64,000 nucleotides of DNA from Symsagittifera roscoffensis (GCF_963678635.1 NC_087066.1:59414312-59478311); one strand, 5' to 3'; shown: positions 42,402 to 51,881, counted from the stretch's first letter. Program-made: numbers and translations. Notes: generated by a model from the letters alone, not told the origin.

Positions 42402-42590
42402 GATTGGATACGACAACTAGAATAGAAATGATCATTTTTGTGATTGGAAACGACAATACCCAAAATGGAGCTTTGTTTCCGATTGGACACGACTTTTATT
42501 CAAGAATCCCATAAAAGGAAGCTGAAATCTGATTAGACACGACTACAATCCAAATAAGGAGAATCAATTCTGATTGGTTAAAACCACACA
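42402..42590 (+). promoter_or_regulatory. Five-copy GATTGG-ACGAC motif array
   Basis: Variants of GATTGGA(T/A/C)ACGAC occur at 42402, 42442, 42481, 42531 (GATTAGACACGAC) and a shorter GATTGGTTAAAAC at 42572, spaced 39-50 bp. GATTGG is the inverted CCAAT box. It sits upstream of the ORF at 42766, with a pyrimidine-rich repeated leader (GTCAACTACC twice) between. Looks like a promoter-proximal array. Confidence 0.55.
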
Positions 42591-42765
42591 TTCGAGTTGA
42601 AGGTAGCCCCAACTTCTAACTAAAAATCATTTTATTTTCAACTTAACTACCGTCAACTACCTGCTCTCTCAGCTCTAAATATCTCATTTTCAACTTATCT
42701 TCCGTCAACTACCCCTCTCTCAACTCTTTCTTATTTTTACTCTTGTACTCAATTTATTGCTCAAA

Positions 42766-43260
42766 ATGATCTTCTCAGTGCAAAACAGCAACCTCAAGTA
42801 CTCTGTAGAATTTTCACCTGATCTAGTACAAATTCAAGTGCGAGAAACAGTCTCTGGAGTTTTTCTGGCACGAATGGATATACCAATCCAAGTCTGGCAC
42901 ATGGTGGAAGTGATGCGAAGGGATTTCAACGAACATCATATGATGCAAGTTCCCATCACAGAGAACCAACTTGGAACAATGCAAATGATGGGGGAAGTTT
43001 CTGATCATGTGGGAATGAGTTATCCCGAGATTCCGGACTCAAGATTTGTGGCTCAACCAGTCGACGACTTCCTCTTTCCTTGGGAGGAGGAAGGATCAGT
43101 CGAAAACCCCATCACAATAGATGAAGATGAGGGATTCTCAGAAACAATGACGCCTCAAAACACTCCTCCACAACAACCACCAGCAATGGAAACTCGTCCA
43201 GCTCTGCGTTCTATAGAGAACCTCCAGAACTCTTCTGCTGCTCGACAGCTCTTTGATTAA
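42766..43260 (+). CDS. Polinton accessory protein, unknown (164 aa), acidic
   Basis: The ATG at 42766 follows a pyrimidine-rich leader. The N-terminal half (MIFSVQNSNLKYSVEFSPD...) could form a small beta-rich domain. The C-terminal half is acidic and Pro/Gln-rich, including PITIDEDEG, which resembles a SUMO-interaction motif (hydrophobic core followed by acidic residues). No family recognised. The motif array upstream suggests strong or regulated expression; a role in handling the host is conceivable but unproven. Confidence 0.55.
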   Translation: MIFSVQNSNLKYSVEFSPDLVQIQVRETVSGVFLARMDIPIQVWHMVEVMRRDFNEHHMMQVPITENQLGTMQMMGEVSDHVGMSYPEIPDSRFVAQPVDDFLFPWEEEGSVENPITIDEDEGFSETMTPQNTPPQQPPAMETRPALRSIENLQNSSAARQLFD

Positions 43261-43499
43261 ATGTTTTTGGAAATAAAGGTTGTTTGGTTTTGACTTCGTT
43301 TTCTGTAATTAATTTCTTCAATTTCATTTTAATTATAAGAATAGATGAGAGGTTCAAGGTAAACCATTGAAAAACAATTAGAACTTAGTTAAGTGCTCCG
43401 AACTCGCACACATGTTAAAAAATTTGATTAATTTTTGCACAAAAATTCGGAAAAACACTAGGAAAACTGTACACAAGTAAAAAGTTACCTAATCGATAT

Positions 43500-43850
43500 T
43501 GCATCTTGTACACACTTTTAGCCTTTTGTAGAAAAAATTGAAACATTTTTCGCATTTTGTCGAAAAAAAGTAAAACACTCTTTGCATTTTGTCGAAAGTA
43601 TTGAAACACTTTTCGCATTTTATCGAAAAAAGTAAAACACTTTTCGCATTTTGTCGAAAAAATTGAAACACTTTTTGCATTTTATCGAAAAAAGTAAAAC
43701 ACTTTTCGCATTTTGTCGAAAAAATTGAAACATTTTTCGCATTTGTAGTAAAAAAGTGAAACATTTTTCGCATCTTGTTAAAAAAAGTAAAACACTTTTT
43801 ACAACTTGTTAAAAAAATTGAAATGTTTTTTGCAACTTTTTGAAAATCAA
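43500..43850. repeat. 31-bp minisatellite
   Basis: About ten degenerate copies of GCATTTTGTCGAAAAAATTG plus an AAACACTTTTC tail, period 31 bp. Because 31 is not a multiple of three, overlapping minus-strand ORFs (43618-43415, 43773-43489) with repeated FFDKM and KCEKCF segments arise; I regard them as by-products of the repeat. Confidence 0.85.
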
Positions 43851-43971
43851 AAGAAATAATACATCTTTCTTACATGTTTGAAAAATTTTTTGCAAATGTT
43901 TTTGACAACGGTGATTTTTTTTCGGTAATTAATGGTAGCTTTGAAACATATGAGAGAAAAGAGATGGAATA

Positions 43972-44571
43972 TCAGAAGTTTTTTATTGAAAATTTGACAT
44001 GATCACTATTTACAAATCCATAACCATCAATAAAACAGTCAATTATTTTTAACAAATCATGTTCATATTTTGAGTTTTGTACTTTACGAACTCTTTCTAG
44101 AAAAGCTGAACCAATAGTTTGTGTGGAAGCTAGTTTCTGGTTAGAACATAAATAGTGACGTTTGAATTTTTTGCGTAACAGTCTTTTCTTTGCAACACTT
44201 GGCATTTTTTCTGCTCCTTTCCATTTCAAATTGGGATGAACAGCGCGGTCAAGTTGATTGAAAACTTCGCCAGTTGATGAAATAACATTCGAATAAAATC
44301 TGTATTTGTACAGAGTGTACAGACAATCAATAATTTGGTATGTGAAATGAAAATTAACCAATCGTTGCAAAATTTGATCGAAAGATGAACCAATCAAAAG
44401 TATGTGGAACTTACAATTTTCCAAAGAACAGTAAGAATTGTGGGTAGAGACACAAAAATTATTGGTTACTATATACTTTTCGTAAAAATCACTGGAAACG
44501 GAAATAAATAGCGATTTTTGACAATACTCTGAATAAAAGCTAGGAAGAGCTTGACACATAGCTGCAGCCAT
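43972..44571 (-). CDS. Polinton accessory protein, unknown (199 aa)
   Basis: Minus-strand ORF. I choose the ATG at 44571, directly after a TTTCAG sequence that could be a splice acceptor. The N-terminal half is Tyr/Phe/Cys-rich, the middle is basic (VAKKRLLRKKFKRHYL), and the end reads DLLKIIDCFIDGYGF. No domain recognised. It lies on the polymerase strand among plus-strand genes, next to the minisatellite, so it may be an acquired gene. Intact. Confidence 0.5.
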   Translation of the reverse strand: MAAAMCQALPSFYSEYCQKSLFISVSSDFYEKYIVTNNFCVSTHNSYCSLENCKFHILLIGSSFDQILQRLVNFHFTYQIIDCLYTLYKYRFYSNVISSTGEVFNQLDRAVHPNLKWKGAEKMPSVAKKRLLRKKFKRHYLCSNQKLASTQTIGSAFLERVRKVQNSKYEHDLLKIIDCFIDGYGFVNSDHVKFSIKNF

Positions 44572-44922
44572 CTGAAACAATGATTTTTGCTGAAAATTGT
44601 GGATTTATATAGGAACACTAACACCTACACAATTACATATTTGGAAATTTCCCTCAAAAATTCCAATTATAGTTCTATTTTCTTTTATGGTTCAGTGAAT
44701 GACTCATTTTGTTTCTTTTCAATTTCATTTAATCTCAAAATCATTTCTCTCATTTCTCTTCATCTGATCAGTCTGTTCTTCAAAAATGTTCTCAAGAAAA
44801 GAAACGTCCCAATTACATTGAATTCTCAAAAAATCAAACAAGAATTGGGAGCTTCGCTTGGTCCCAAAAATTCTATAAAATGAAAATTTATTTTGAACCC
44901 TGCTTTCAACTATTCAAGAAAA

Positions 44923-45324
44923 ATGAGTTGGGGACAACTCGAAAAAAGACAGCAAGTCTATCTCGGTGAAAAAGAAGGAGAAACAATCTCAGCAATTAGA
45001 AATACTGTTATTCACGATGCTGAAAACCTTGGACTCGTTCCTATTTTGGAACTCATTTCTGACAAAGAGTCAACTATGGATCAGGAGCTTGCCAACTGCA
45101 ACAAAGTGTATGACATAGCAACATACAATAGAAGACAAGTTTGTGTCACGATCAAGAGGTACAATATTAACAAACCTCCCTACATTCAGATTCGACTGTT
45201 CACCGCAAAAGAGAATGAAGTAATGAAACAAGTCACCTATGTCAACTATACTTTGAACGAGTTCAAAGAACTGTCCCAAATTTTGGGAGGCCTTATGTTT
45301 GTTGAGAACTGTATTGTACAATAA
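44923..45324 (+). CDS. Polinton small protein with possible PC4-like domain (133 aa)
   Basis: ATG at 44923. The C-terminal part (RRQVCVTIKRYNINKPPYIQ..., ending LNEFKELSQILGGLMF) has the layout of PC4/p15-type ssDNA-binding domains: a beta-meander in which R-x-V-x-V and I-x-I-R strands precede a C-terminal helix. A second ORF directly downstream has the same layout. If right, it would bind single-stranded DNA during replication or act in transcription. Based on pattern only. Confidence 0.45.
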   Translation: MSWGQLEKRQQVYLGEKEGETISAIRNTVIHDAENLGLVPILELISDKESTMDQELANCNKVYDIATYNRRQVCVTIKRYNINKPPYIQIRLFTAKENEVMKQVTYVNYTLNEFKELSQILGGLMFVENCIVQ

Positions 45325-45406
45325 TTTGTGTTATTTATGTTTTTGTCTTGTAATTTACCAATTTATCCTCAAAATCATTTTTCATTTAGTATTGGTGTTG
45401 AACAGT

Positions 45407-45808
45407 ATGAGTTGGAATATTGGTTTTTCAAGAAACTTACTCTTAAAACTTCACAATAAATTGGGACTTTTTCATATTGTTCTTGAAGAAAAGTCCCAAA
45501 AAATTTCACTTACAATTATAGAATATCAAAATTTACCAAACTTGCAGAATTTGGACGTAGACTGACAATTATCTCATTTTGAGTGGACTCTGCATAATGG
45601 TAGAAGAAAAATTCACATAGGATACCGATCTGATACCAAAAAAATTGATCTTGTAGAATATCGTAGAAATGGAAATCAATGGAAAAATAATCAATCTTTA
45701 CAACTACAAAGAGAAGAATATGATAAATTACTTGATATGCTTCCTTCATTACTAGGTTATGTAGAGACCTTCAAAAATTCTTTATCATTATTGACGAATG
45801 CACTGTAG
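45407..45808 (+). pseudogene. Second PC4-like small protein, interrupted
   Basis: From the ATG at 45407 the frame runs to TGA at 45563-45565 and continues in the same frame with HNGRRKIHIGYRSDTKKIDL, then LQREEYDKLLDMLPSLLGYV. The last part again fits the beta-meander plus helix of PC4. Also has LEEKSQKISLTIIEY upstream, possibly a duplicated strand pair. Paralogue-like neighbour of 44923-45324. One nonsense codon, otherwise open. Confidence 0.4.
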
Positions 45809-45943
45809 AAAATAATGTACAGAAATTGAATGAAATTTTAAGAGTTTTTGAGATTATTAGGCAAGATTTCTCATCAAATACAAAAAAAAAAATTATTTCT
45901 TTGTACCTGTATTGTTTTGGACCCGGACATAAATTTAAACGAA

Positions 45944-46213
45944 ATGGACCAAAAATTTCCTTTTGGAGGACTAATTGGATACGGAAATTCCTGTATGGAT
46001 AACTTTTTTGCAAACTCCAAAAATTTTAGACTACATGCAATTCTACATGACTCTGCTGGATCTGTGAAATCTACTACAAAAAAAGGTCCTGGGTATTGTT
46101 ATGTTGCACCTAGTCTCCCCAGTTCATGCTTTCTTGGTGCCGTGACTGGATTATTTTTCTGTTTATATGTTAAAATATTTGCTTCATCAGTATATGCATT
46201 GTTTGATTGTTAA
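45944..46213 (+). CDS. Conserved-looking Polinton ORF with GYGNSC / LHDSAG motifs
   Basis: ATG at 45944 gives 89 residues. GGLIGYGNSCMDNFF, then AILHDSAGSVKS, then GPGYCYVAPS and a final hydrophobic helix (FLGAVTGLFFCLYVKIF). A Gly-rich loop followed by an HD pair and several Cys residues is reminiscent of small phospholipase A2-type enzymes such as the parvoviral one, but the match is weak. The membrane-helix end suggests membrane association. The upstream part of the open frame (45848-45943) may not be coding. Confidence 0.4.
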   Translation: MDQKFPFGGLIGYGNSCMDNFFANSKNFRLHAILHDSAGSVKSTTKKGPGYCYVAPSLPSSCFLGAVTGLFFCLYVKIFASSVYALFDC

Positions 46214-46254
46214 TCATTTATAAACAAAAAACTTCAGAGAAATCAGTTAACAGA

Positions 46255-46733
46255 ATGAGTCTAGTTGTTTTGGATATTGAATGTATTGAAAGCAAAATAG
46301 TGAAAGAATTAGGAGTTTATAAGGATGGACAAACAGAAGGATATTTCTTTCTTCCTCCCAAAAAATTCAAACCAACATCCCAATCTTTTTGGTGTACACA
46401 GCATCTTCATGGAATCAATTGGAGCAGTGGTTAGGAAAAATATACTGAACTTCTACTGAAAAATATACTGAAATCTAGAAGCCACAGACACGGAATTTTT
46501 TGCAAAAGGTTATGAAAAATGCAAGATTCTATCAGAATTTTTGGAAACAAAGATTATTAATTTATTTGGATGACTACGCTTGCCATAAAGTTCAGTTTTT
46601 GATATTCAAAGATGAAGAATATGATTGGAGGTGTAGCAACTACCCATTTTGTCATGCAAAAACTCTTCACTGTGCAGAAAGAAAAGCATTTGCATACGGA
46701 ACATGGACTCGATGTTTTTTTAACAAATTGTAA
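46255..46733 (+). pseudogene. DnaQ/RNase-H-like Polinton protein, broken
   Basis: ATG at 46255: SLVVLDIECIESK begins like an exonuclease motif I (D-x-E), followed by GYFFLPPKKF and a QHLHGINWSSG segment; the frame ends with TAG at 46432-46434. After at least one frameshift, 46500-46733 carries LDDYACHKVQ and WRCSNYPFCH with HCAERKAFAYG. This looks like a recurrent Polinton gene with DEDD-type nuclease features. Its role would be nucleolytic processing; the assignment is by motif. Confidence 0.5.
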
Positions 46734-46811
46734 ATTATATTATTCTTAATGTACTACAATTTTCAAACTTTAATTAAATTTCATTGTGAACTTTTTCTTT
46801 TTAGAATTAAG

Positions 46812-47075
46812 ATGGTCGATCAATGTGACAAGCCCGTAAATTTAGGAAATTTTGTTTTTGATGAAAAAAATCATGAACGAAAATCATGGAAATTGTTTGG
46901 ACGTACATGTAATAGATCTCTTTTAGTTTTTTTGTGCCAATTTTTTGTTATAGTTTTGATGCTAGTATGTGCAATCGTTCGAATTATGTTATCCACAACA
47001 TGTGAAGAAACAAGAGTTTGGGTAGCTATTTTATCAAGTACAGTCGGTTATATTCTACCTTCTCCAAAGCTATGA
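46812..47075 (+). CDS. Small membrane protein conserved in Polintons (87 aa)
   Basis: I choose the ATG at 46812; it follows a TTTTTAG that could be a splice acceptor. One hydrophobic helix (LLVFLCQFFVIVLMLVCAIV) followed by CEETRVWVAILSSTVGYILP and SPKL at the end. From memory, this C-terminus recurs next to the packaging ATPase in animal Polintons. The stop overlaps the ATPase start (ATGA at 47072), indicating coupling. A role in virion membrane or packaging is inference. Confidence 0.6.
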   Translation: MVDQCDKPVNLGNFVFDEKNHERKSWKLFGRTCNRSLLVFLCQFFVIVLMLVCAIVRIMLSTTCEETRVWVAILSSTVGYILPSPKL

Positions 47076-48019
47076 ATAAAACAATATCTACCAAAGAACG
47101 AATTTTTATTTCCCTAGTTGGACCAAGTGGATCTGGAAAATCGCATCTTAATTTTGATTGGTTGAAAATTGGTACTTTTCAACCAGCTTTCGACAAAATT
47201 TTTTATTTTTATCAACATTATCAACCACTTTATAGTCAAATGCAAAGAAAAAACCTTAAATTTATCCAAGGAGTAGATTTTGACTTGATTGAAAATCTCC
47301 CCAATAATGGAACTAAGTATTTGCTTATATTTGATGATTCTTGTGAAGAAATTTCAAACTCCAAACAATTTGTAAAAATTGCTACTGCGGGGAGACACAG
47401 GGGTCTGAATACAATATACATCAAACATAATTTATTTCATCAAAGCAAATTAGGACGAGATGTAGAGTTACAAAATACACACATAGTCTTGTTCAAGTCG
47501 CCGAGGGATGTTTTACAAATCAATACATTAATTCAACAACTAGGTGTAGGATCTCAATTGAAAGAGTGGTATCAAGATGCAACATCCGTTCCTTATGGTC
47601 ATTTACTTATTGATTTAACCCCAAAAACAGTTGATTCACTTAGGTATTGCACTAATAGTGGCTCAATTCCAACAAAATTTTACTTACCAGCTGGAATAGA
47701 GACAAAGTTTTCGCACGATGAGTACACAATACGTCTCTATTCTCCCAATATTTCAAAAATTTTCCCTAAGGCTTCCAAAACAATTCATTCTCAATTGCCC
47801 AAAAGATTTCATTCAGTTTCTGAGCGAGTGTTTAGTAAACATATTAAGAGGGGAGCTTCGAGATCTTTGGAAAGAAGACGTAGTAAAATATCGAAAAAAA
47901 TTTCAGAACTAACACAAAAAAGAACTCCTCTACACAAAAGAAGAATTATTTTAAGTTCAACTAAAGGGTTACAATTGATATCTATCATCACCCCTTTTGT
48001 CATTAAACGATTGACATAG
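47072..48019 (+). CDS. FtsK/HerA-type genome-packaging ATPase (315 aa)
   Basis: ATG at 47072, overlapping the previous stop; a longer upstream open frame lacks an ATG. Walker A is GPSGSGKS near residue 17 and Walker B is KYLLIFDDS near residue 84, followed by TAGRHRGLNTIYI, the sensor-like segment of A32/FtsK-like packaging ATPases. The C-terminus is very basic (RGASRSLERRRSKISKK). It pumps the DNA genome into capsids in related viruses. The frame is intact, with normal length for a Polinton ATPase. Confidence 0.9.
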   Translation: MNKTISTKERIFISLVGPSGSGKSHLNFDWLKIGTFQPAFDKIFYFYQHYQPLYSQMQRKNLKFIQGVDFDLIENLPNNGTKYLLIFDDSCEEISNSKQFVKIATAGRHRGLNTIYIKHNLFHQSKLGRDVELQNTHIVLFKSPRDVLQINTLIQQLGVGSQLKEWYQDATSVPYGHLLIDLTPKTVDSLRYCTNSGSIPTKFYLPAGIETKFSHDEYTIRLYSPNISKIFPKASKTIHSQLPKRFHSVSERVFSKHIKRGASRSLERRRSKISKKISELTQKRTPLHKRRIILSSTKGLQLISIITPFVIKRLT

Positions 48020-48020
48020 T

Positions 48021-48411
48021 ATGGAACAGTTTGTTTTAATTCCGTACTCAGTTTATCAATCACAAAGTACACTTCTAACAAAACAAAAATTGGAACAAAA
48101 GCAAGAAAAAGAGGAGATTGTACCAAAAAATTTTGATTCTTTGTTTACAGTGCTGTAAATGCGAGGTTGAAAACGAGCAACAATAAGCATATTATTGATT
48201 TAATTTTGAATTCTCCTAGAATTAAACTCAGCCAGTCAGACAATATTATATTAGATAATCGAGATACAAAAGAATCTATTGTAGACTTTCTATACCGATT
48301 TTCCAGATATTTACTTCACTATTTTGGAAGCAACTCAACTTCCTCCTAAACTTGTTATTAACAAGAATGCCAAAGCAAAAGATAGAGGAACTTGGATCCC
48401 TTTCAAAATCT
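48021..48411 (+). pseudogene. Conserved Polinton protein between ATPase and integrase, broken
   Basis: ATG two bases after the ATPase stop. MEQFVLIPYSVYQSQ begins a first frame ending at TAA 48156-48158; a shifted frame carries DLILNSPRIKLSQSDNIILD; a third carries LEATQLPPKLVINKNAKAK and ends near 48411. This recognisable but uncharacterised protein sits at the same place in many animal Polintons. Two frameshifts make it defective. Its 3' end overlaps the integrase start. Function unknown. Confidence 0.6.
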
Positions 48412-49308
48412 GAAAAGGTAAGACTAAACAGATTGTAATCTAGGGGCAGAGCTGCGTACGGTTCTATTCAAAACTTCAGTAAAGCGAGTGGTTTATCAAA
48501 AAAGAAAGTAGAAAAGTTTTTACAAACCAAGACATCGTATACAAAATTTGGTCCACCAATCAGGTCTTTCCGAAGACTTCAAGCGGTTTCTAAATATATC
48601 AATGAAATCTGGTGTATGGACTTGGCTTTTGTAGACAAGTTAGCTAGTCAAAACAATGGAATCAAGTATTTATTAGTTGCTGTAGATATTTTTTCGAGAT
48701 TTGTCAGAGTTCAAACAATGAAAACAAAGTATGCCAAAGACACTTTACAAGCTTTTACAAAAATGATTTCTCGAAAAAACACTCCTGAAAAACTTTGGGT
48801 TGATAAAGGAACAGAATATGGGGGAACTTTTAAAAAGTTTTGCAAGGAGAAAGACATTGAAGTTTACTCAACAATGAGTGAAACAAAAGCTGCATTTGCA
48901 GAGAGAGCAATTCAATCTTTAAAACATATAAAATATCGTTACATTGAAGATCATGGTGAAAAATTTGTGCCCAAATTGCAGCAATTTGTTTCTACATTGA
49001 ACTGCCGCAAAAATTGATCAATTGGAAAATCTCCCAGAGATGTGAAAAACAGTGATTTTTTATCAATATTGTATAACAAATCATTCAAGAAATATACTAA
49101 ACCAAAATTCAAAATTGGTGATAGAGTTAGAATTTCGAAAAATGATATTCCGTTCCAAAAAGGAAACAAGCCACAGTTTACAGATGAAATTTTTGAAATT
49201 TCGGCAATATCTACAAAAAAACCTCCAACATACATCATCAAAGATCTCGAAAAAGAAGAAATTCTGGGAAAATTTTATGAAAAAGAGCTGAGAAAATGTT
49301 CAGATTAG
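48367..49308 (+). pseudogene. int: Polinton integrase, two in-frame stops
   Basis: One frame from ATG 48367 to 49308, interrupted by TAA (48436-48438) and TGA (49015-49017). An N-terminal helical segment (GSIQNFSKASGLSKKKVEKF) precedes the DDE core: D in IWCMDLAF, D in WVDKGTEYGG and E in FAERAIQSLK, with KYLLVAVDIFSRFV between. After the second stop come FKIGDRVRISKND and an ending resembling a small SH3/chromo-like module. It inserts the element into host DNA. The catalytic residues are all present; only the stops disable it. Confidence 0.9.
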
Positions 49309-49351
49309 TGGTAAGTCATTTTTAAAATTGAGTTTCTATCGATCAGTTGTC

Positions 49352-50179
49352 ATGGATTCTTTTACTATTGAGCTAGTTTCTAATGCTTCTTTTAATTGTT
49401 ATCCGAATAACAGTCTTAGTTCCTTTACAACTTTTCTACCGGAACAAATACATCTAAAAGGAGAATGGGAGGTTGCTATTTCAGAAATATCGTACCCTTC
49501 TTTGTACCAAAACGTTACAGAGGGAAAGTTTACTTTCGTAGATGGACGAGAAAGTCCTGAGGAAAAAAGAAAGATTCAACCGATGCATGTTGAACCTGGA
49601 TTGTATCCAAGTATTGTTGATATAGTTGTAGCCATGAATGACAAAGTTCGAAAACGCATAGGTGCACAAAAATATGAATATAACGGAATTTATGTTTCAG
49701 TAGATAAGATTACACAAAAAGTTGCCATTCATTTACCTGAGGATCAATCAGTGTTTATAATTCAAAGTGCTGATTTGAGTCACATTTTTGGTTGTGATTT
49801 AGAACAAAATCAGACAGGTGTTATAATGAAAGGAAAAGGACCACATTAACCTCAGTATTCTTACGACATTATAAGAATACATTCCTTAATGATTTATGGT
49901 GATATTATAGAATAGAATATAGTAGGCGATACAAAAACTCCATTACTGCGTTGTATTCCTTTCATTTCCAAAGTAAAAAATAGAGACATAATATCTAGAG
50001 GACAGTACATGAACTATCAATCCTTCACAAATCTACAATTTAAAAAATTATTAAAAAAGTCTTTCCACAGCATAAAAATAGAACTAAGGGATACTACAGG
50101 TGAAAAAATTCCTTTTGTGTCCGTAGGAATTACACGAGTTGTCCTCTTGTTTCGCAAGATTTCGGATAATCATTTTTGA
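49352..50179 (+). pseudogene. Minor capsid (penton-like) protein, two in-frame stops
   Basis: ATG at 49352; upstream open codons lack an ATG. FTTFLPEQIHLKGEWEVAIS and EISYPSLYQNV mark the single-jelly-roll minor capsid protein that forms the vertices in Polinton capsids. TAA at 49847-49849 and TAG at 49913-49915 interrupt an otherwise open frame that continues (RCIPFISKV, GQYMNYQSFTNLQF) to TGA at 50177-50179. Gene order just ahead of the core and major capsid genes is as expected. Confidence 0.85.
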
Positions 50180-50196
50180 TTTATACTTCATACGAA

Positions 50197-50565
50197 ATGG
50201 TTGCTCAAAGTTAAGCTAATTTTCCTATTTTTTGTGGACATGCAAGGCAGCGTGGAAGAGGTTTTGGTGCTCTTGCACAAACTCTTGGGAGAACTGCAAT
50301 TCCCTTCATCAAAAAATATATAGTCCCAGCTGCAAAAAGAATCGGAGCAGATTTATTTGAAATTGCCGCTCCAGAGATTGGAGAAGTTGTCAGTGGACGA
50401 AAAAAACTCAAAACGTTTGCAAAAGATGTTGGAACAAAAACAGTTCGAAAACAGCTGGGAGGTGGAAAAAAGAAATCCAAGCGTAGAACAAGAAGAACCA
50501 TTTCTCGAAAGAGTAGTTCAAAAATCAGTCGCTCTCGCAAAGACATTTTTGACAAGATAAAATGA
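50197..50565 (+). pseudogene. Basic glycine-rich core/virion protein, early stop
   Basis: ATG at 50197, TAA at codon 6 (50212-50214), then open to TGA at 50563-50565. GRGFGALAQTLGRTAIPFIK is an amphipathic membrane-active-like helix; AAPEIGEVVSGRKK follows; the C-terminus is strongly basic (GGGKKKSKRRTRRTISRKSS). This resembles adenoviral core or membrane-lytic precursor proteins and a small protein common in Polintons beside the major capsid gene. The stop overlaps the major capsid ATG (ATGA). Confidence 0.7.
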
Positions 50566-51881
50566 GTGTAAATCAAAGTAGTCATTTTCGGTACGGAGCG
50601 TTTACAAATTCTTCTTTGGAGATTTTTGATAAAGTCCCAGTTTTGGAAACAATTATGTCATCTTACACACAAGAAGTATTCCCCAGTACTTCTCTGGATG
50701 AAAGCAGTAGTGAGTTTGAATTTGAAACGGATCGTAATCTCTACTTGGATATGCGTGATACCCATCTTAGCTTAAAGCTTCAACTATTCAAAGGAAGATT
50801 GTTTGATGCTTTCAAAAAAAAAGCAGAACATAAAGCAAAATCGGAGGAAGATTCAGATGAGGAACCACAAACTTACTTAACTTATGTAAACAATCTACTA
50901 CATTCTCTATTCTCCAACTGTGAAGTTTATTTTAAGAATACAATGGTTTACAATGCCAATGGATTATATCCTCATAAGGCACAGATATCAAACGAATTCA
51001 ACTCGTCAGCAGTGAGTAATAAAGGAATTCTTACTTGTCATGGATACAGTTTTGAAGAAAATCCTGATGCATTTGATATGTATCGATTCACTGATAGAGC
51101 AAATTCCTTGGGAACAGGGATATTTTTTTCACTCTATGGGAGGCTCGCCATTGATTTGTTTACTTGCGAAAAACTGTTGCTACCAAATACCAAAGTTCGA
51201 ATTAAACTTATTCGAGCTAGACCTAATTTTTACATGTTATCTGATAATCCAAATGTCAGTCTGAAAATAGTTGATTGTTCACTGTTTACAAGAAGAGTTT
51301 TAGTAGCTGAACCTAATCATCACTATTTGCAATGGAATCTGGAAAGGGAACCTGCTCATTACAATTACATGGAAACTATAGCAAGAACCTTTATCATTCC
51401 ATCTCGTCAAAACCAGTTTATTCAGGAAAATGTTTTCAATAATGCCCCAATCAGAAGGATAACTGTTGCAATGAATACAAATTTGGCTGTTGCGGGATCT
51501 TTTTATGAAAATCCTTTCAATTATCAACAATTTCATTTGAGAGAGCTTAGAATTATTCGGGGTGGAAGAGCAATTATTTCATTAGATACAACTTCTCCTT
51601 GTCGACCCTATGTTACAACAATGAAAGCAATGCAGTTCAACGAAGATTTTCCAGCTCTTCCTATGGAAGATTTTCAAAATCACTATATTCTAGTTTTCGA
51701 CTTGACTTCACTACAGGATGCCGCTGAACACTTGCATTATCCAGAACTTAGTGGAGAAAGCTTGAGATTAGAAATGTTTTTCCAATTTCCCTTGGAGCAA
51801 GTAACGGAAGTGATAGTCTTGGGAGAAAGACTATCAAATATTCAAATTGACAAATTCGGAACAGTGGCTAAAAATGTTTAA
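50562..51881 (+). CDS. Major capsid protein, double jelly-roll (439 aa)
   Basis: Intact ORF with ATG at 50562 overlapping the preceding stop. The segment NLLHSLFSNCEVYFKNTMVY followed by PHKAQISNEF is the hallmark of Polinton double-jelly-roll capsid proteins, early in the first barrel. NLYLDMRDTHLSLKL precedes it. An acidic insertion (KSEEDSDEEPQ) lies near residue 100 and a conserved-looking VAGSFYENPFNYQQFHLREL near 310-330. It builds the icosahedral shell. Length is a little short of typical but all parts appear present. The first genuinely complete virion gene in this copy. Confidence 0.85.
   Translation: MSVNQSSHFRYGAFTNSSLEIFDKVPVLETIMSSYTQEVFPSTSLDESSSEFEFETDRNLYLDMRDTHLSLKLQLFKGRLFDAFKKKAEHKAKSEEDSDEEPQTYLTYVNNLLHSLFSNCEVYFKNTMVYNANGLYPHKAQISNEFNSSAVSNKGILTCHGYSFEENPDAFDMYRFTDRANSLGTGIFFSLYGRLAIDLFTCEKLLLPNTKVRIKLIRARPNFYMLSDNPNVSLKIVDCSLFTRRVLVAEPNHHYLQWNLEREPAHYNYMETIARTFIIPSRQNQFIQENVFNNAPIRRITVAMNTNLAVAGSFYENPFNYQQFHLRELRIIRGGRAIISLDTTSPCRPYVTTMKAMQFNEDFPALPMEDFQNHYILVFDLTSLQDAAEHLHYPELSGESLRLEMFFQFPLEQVTEVIVLGERLSNIQIDKFGTVAKNV

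Noticed and set aside
43415-43773. Minus-strand ORFs with repeated FFDKM and KCEKCF segments
   Set aside because: The 31-bp period shifts frame each unit, and no start or conserved end is seen; treated as minisatellite by-products.
43500-43850. CRISPR-like array
   Set aside because: Units are directly adjacent without unique spacers, in a eukaryotic transposon.
46749-46811. Longer start for the Polinton membrane protein
   Set aside because: The upstream open stretch is AT-rich, ends in a possible splice acceptor, and the ATG at 46812 matches the expected size.
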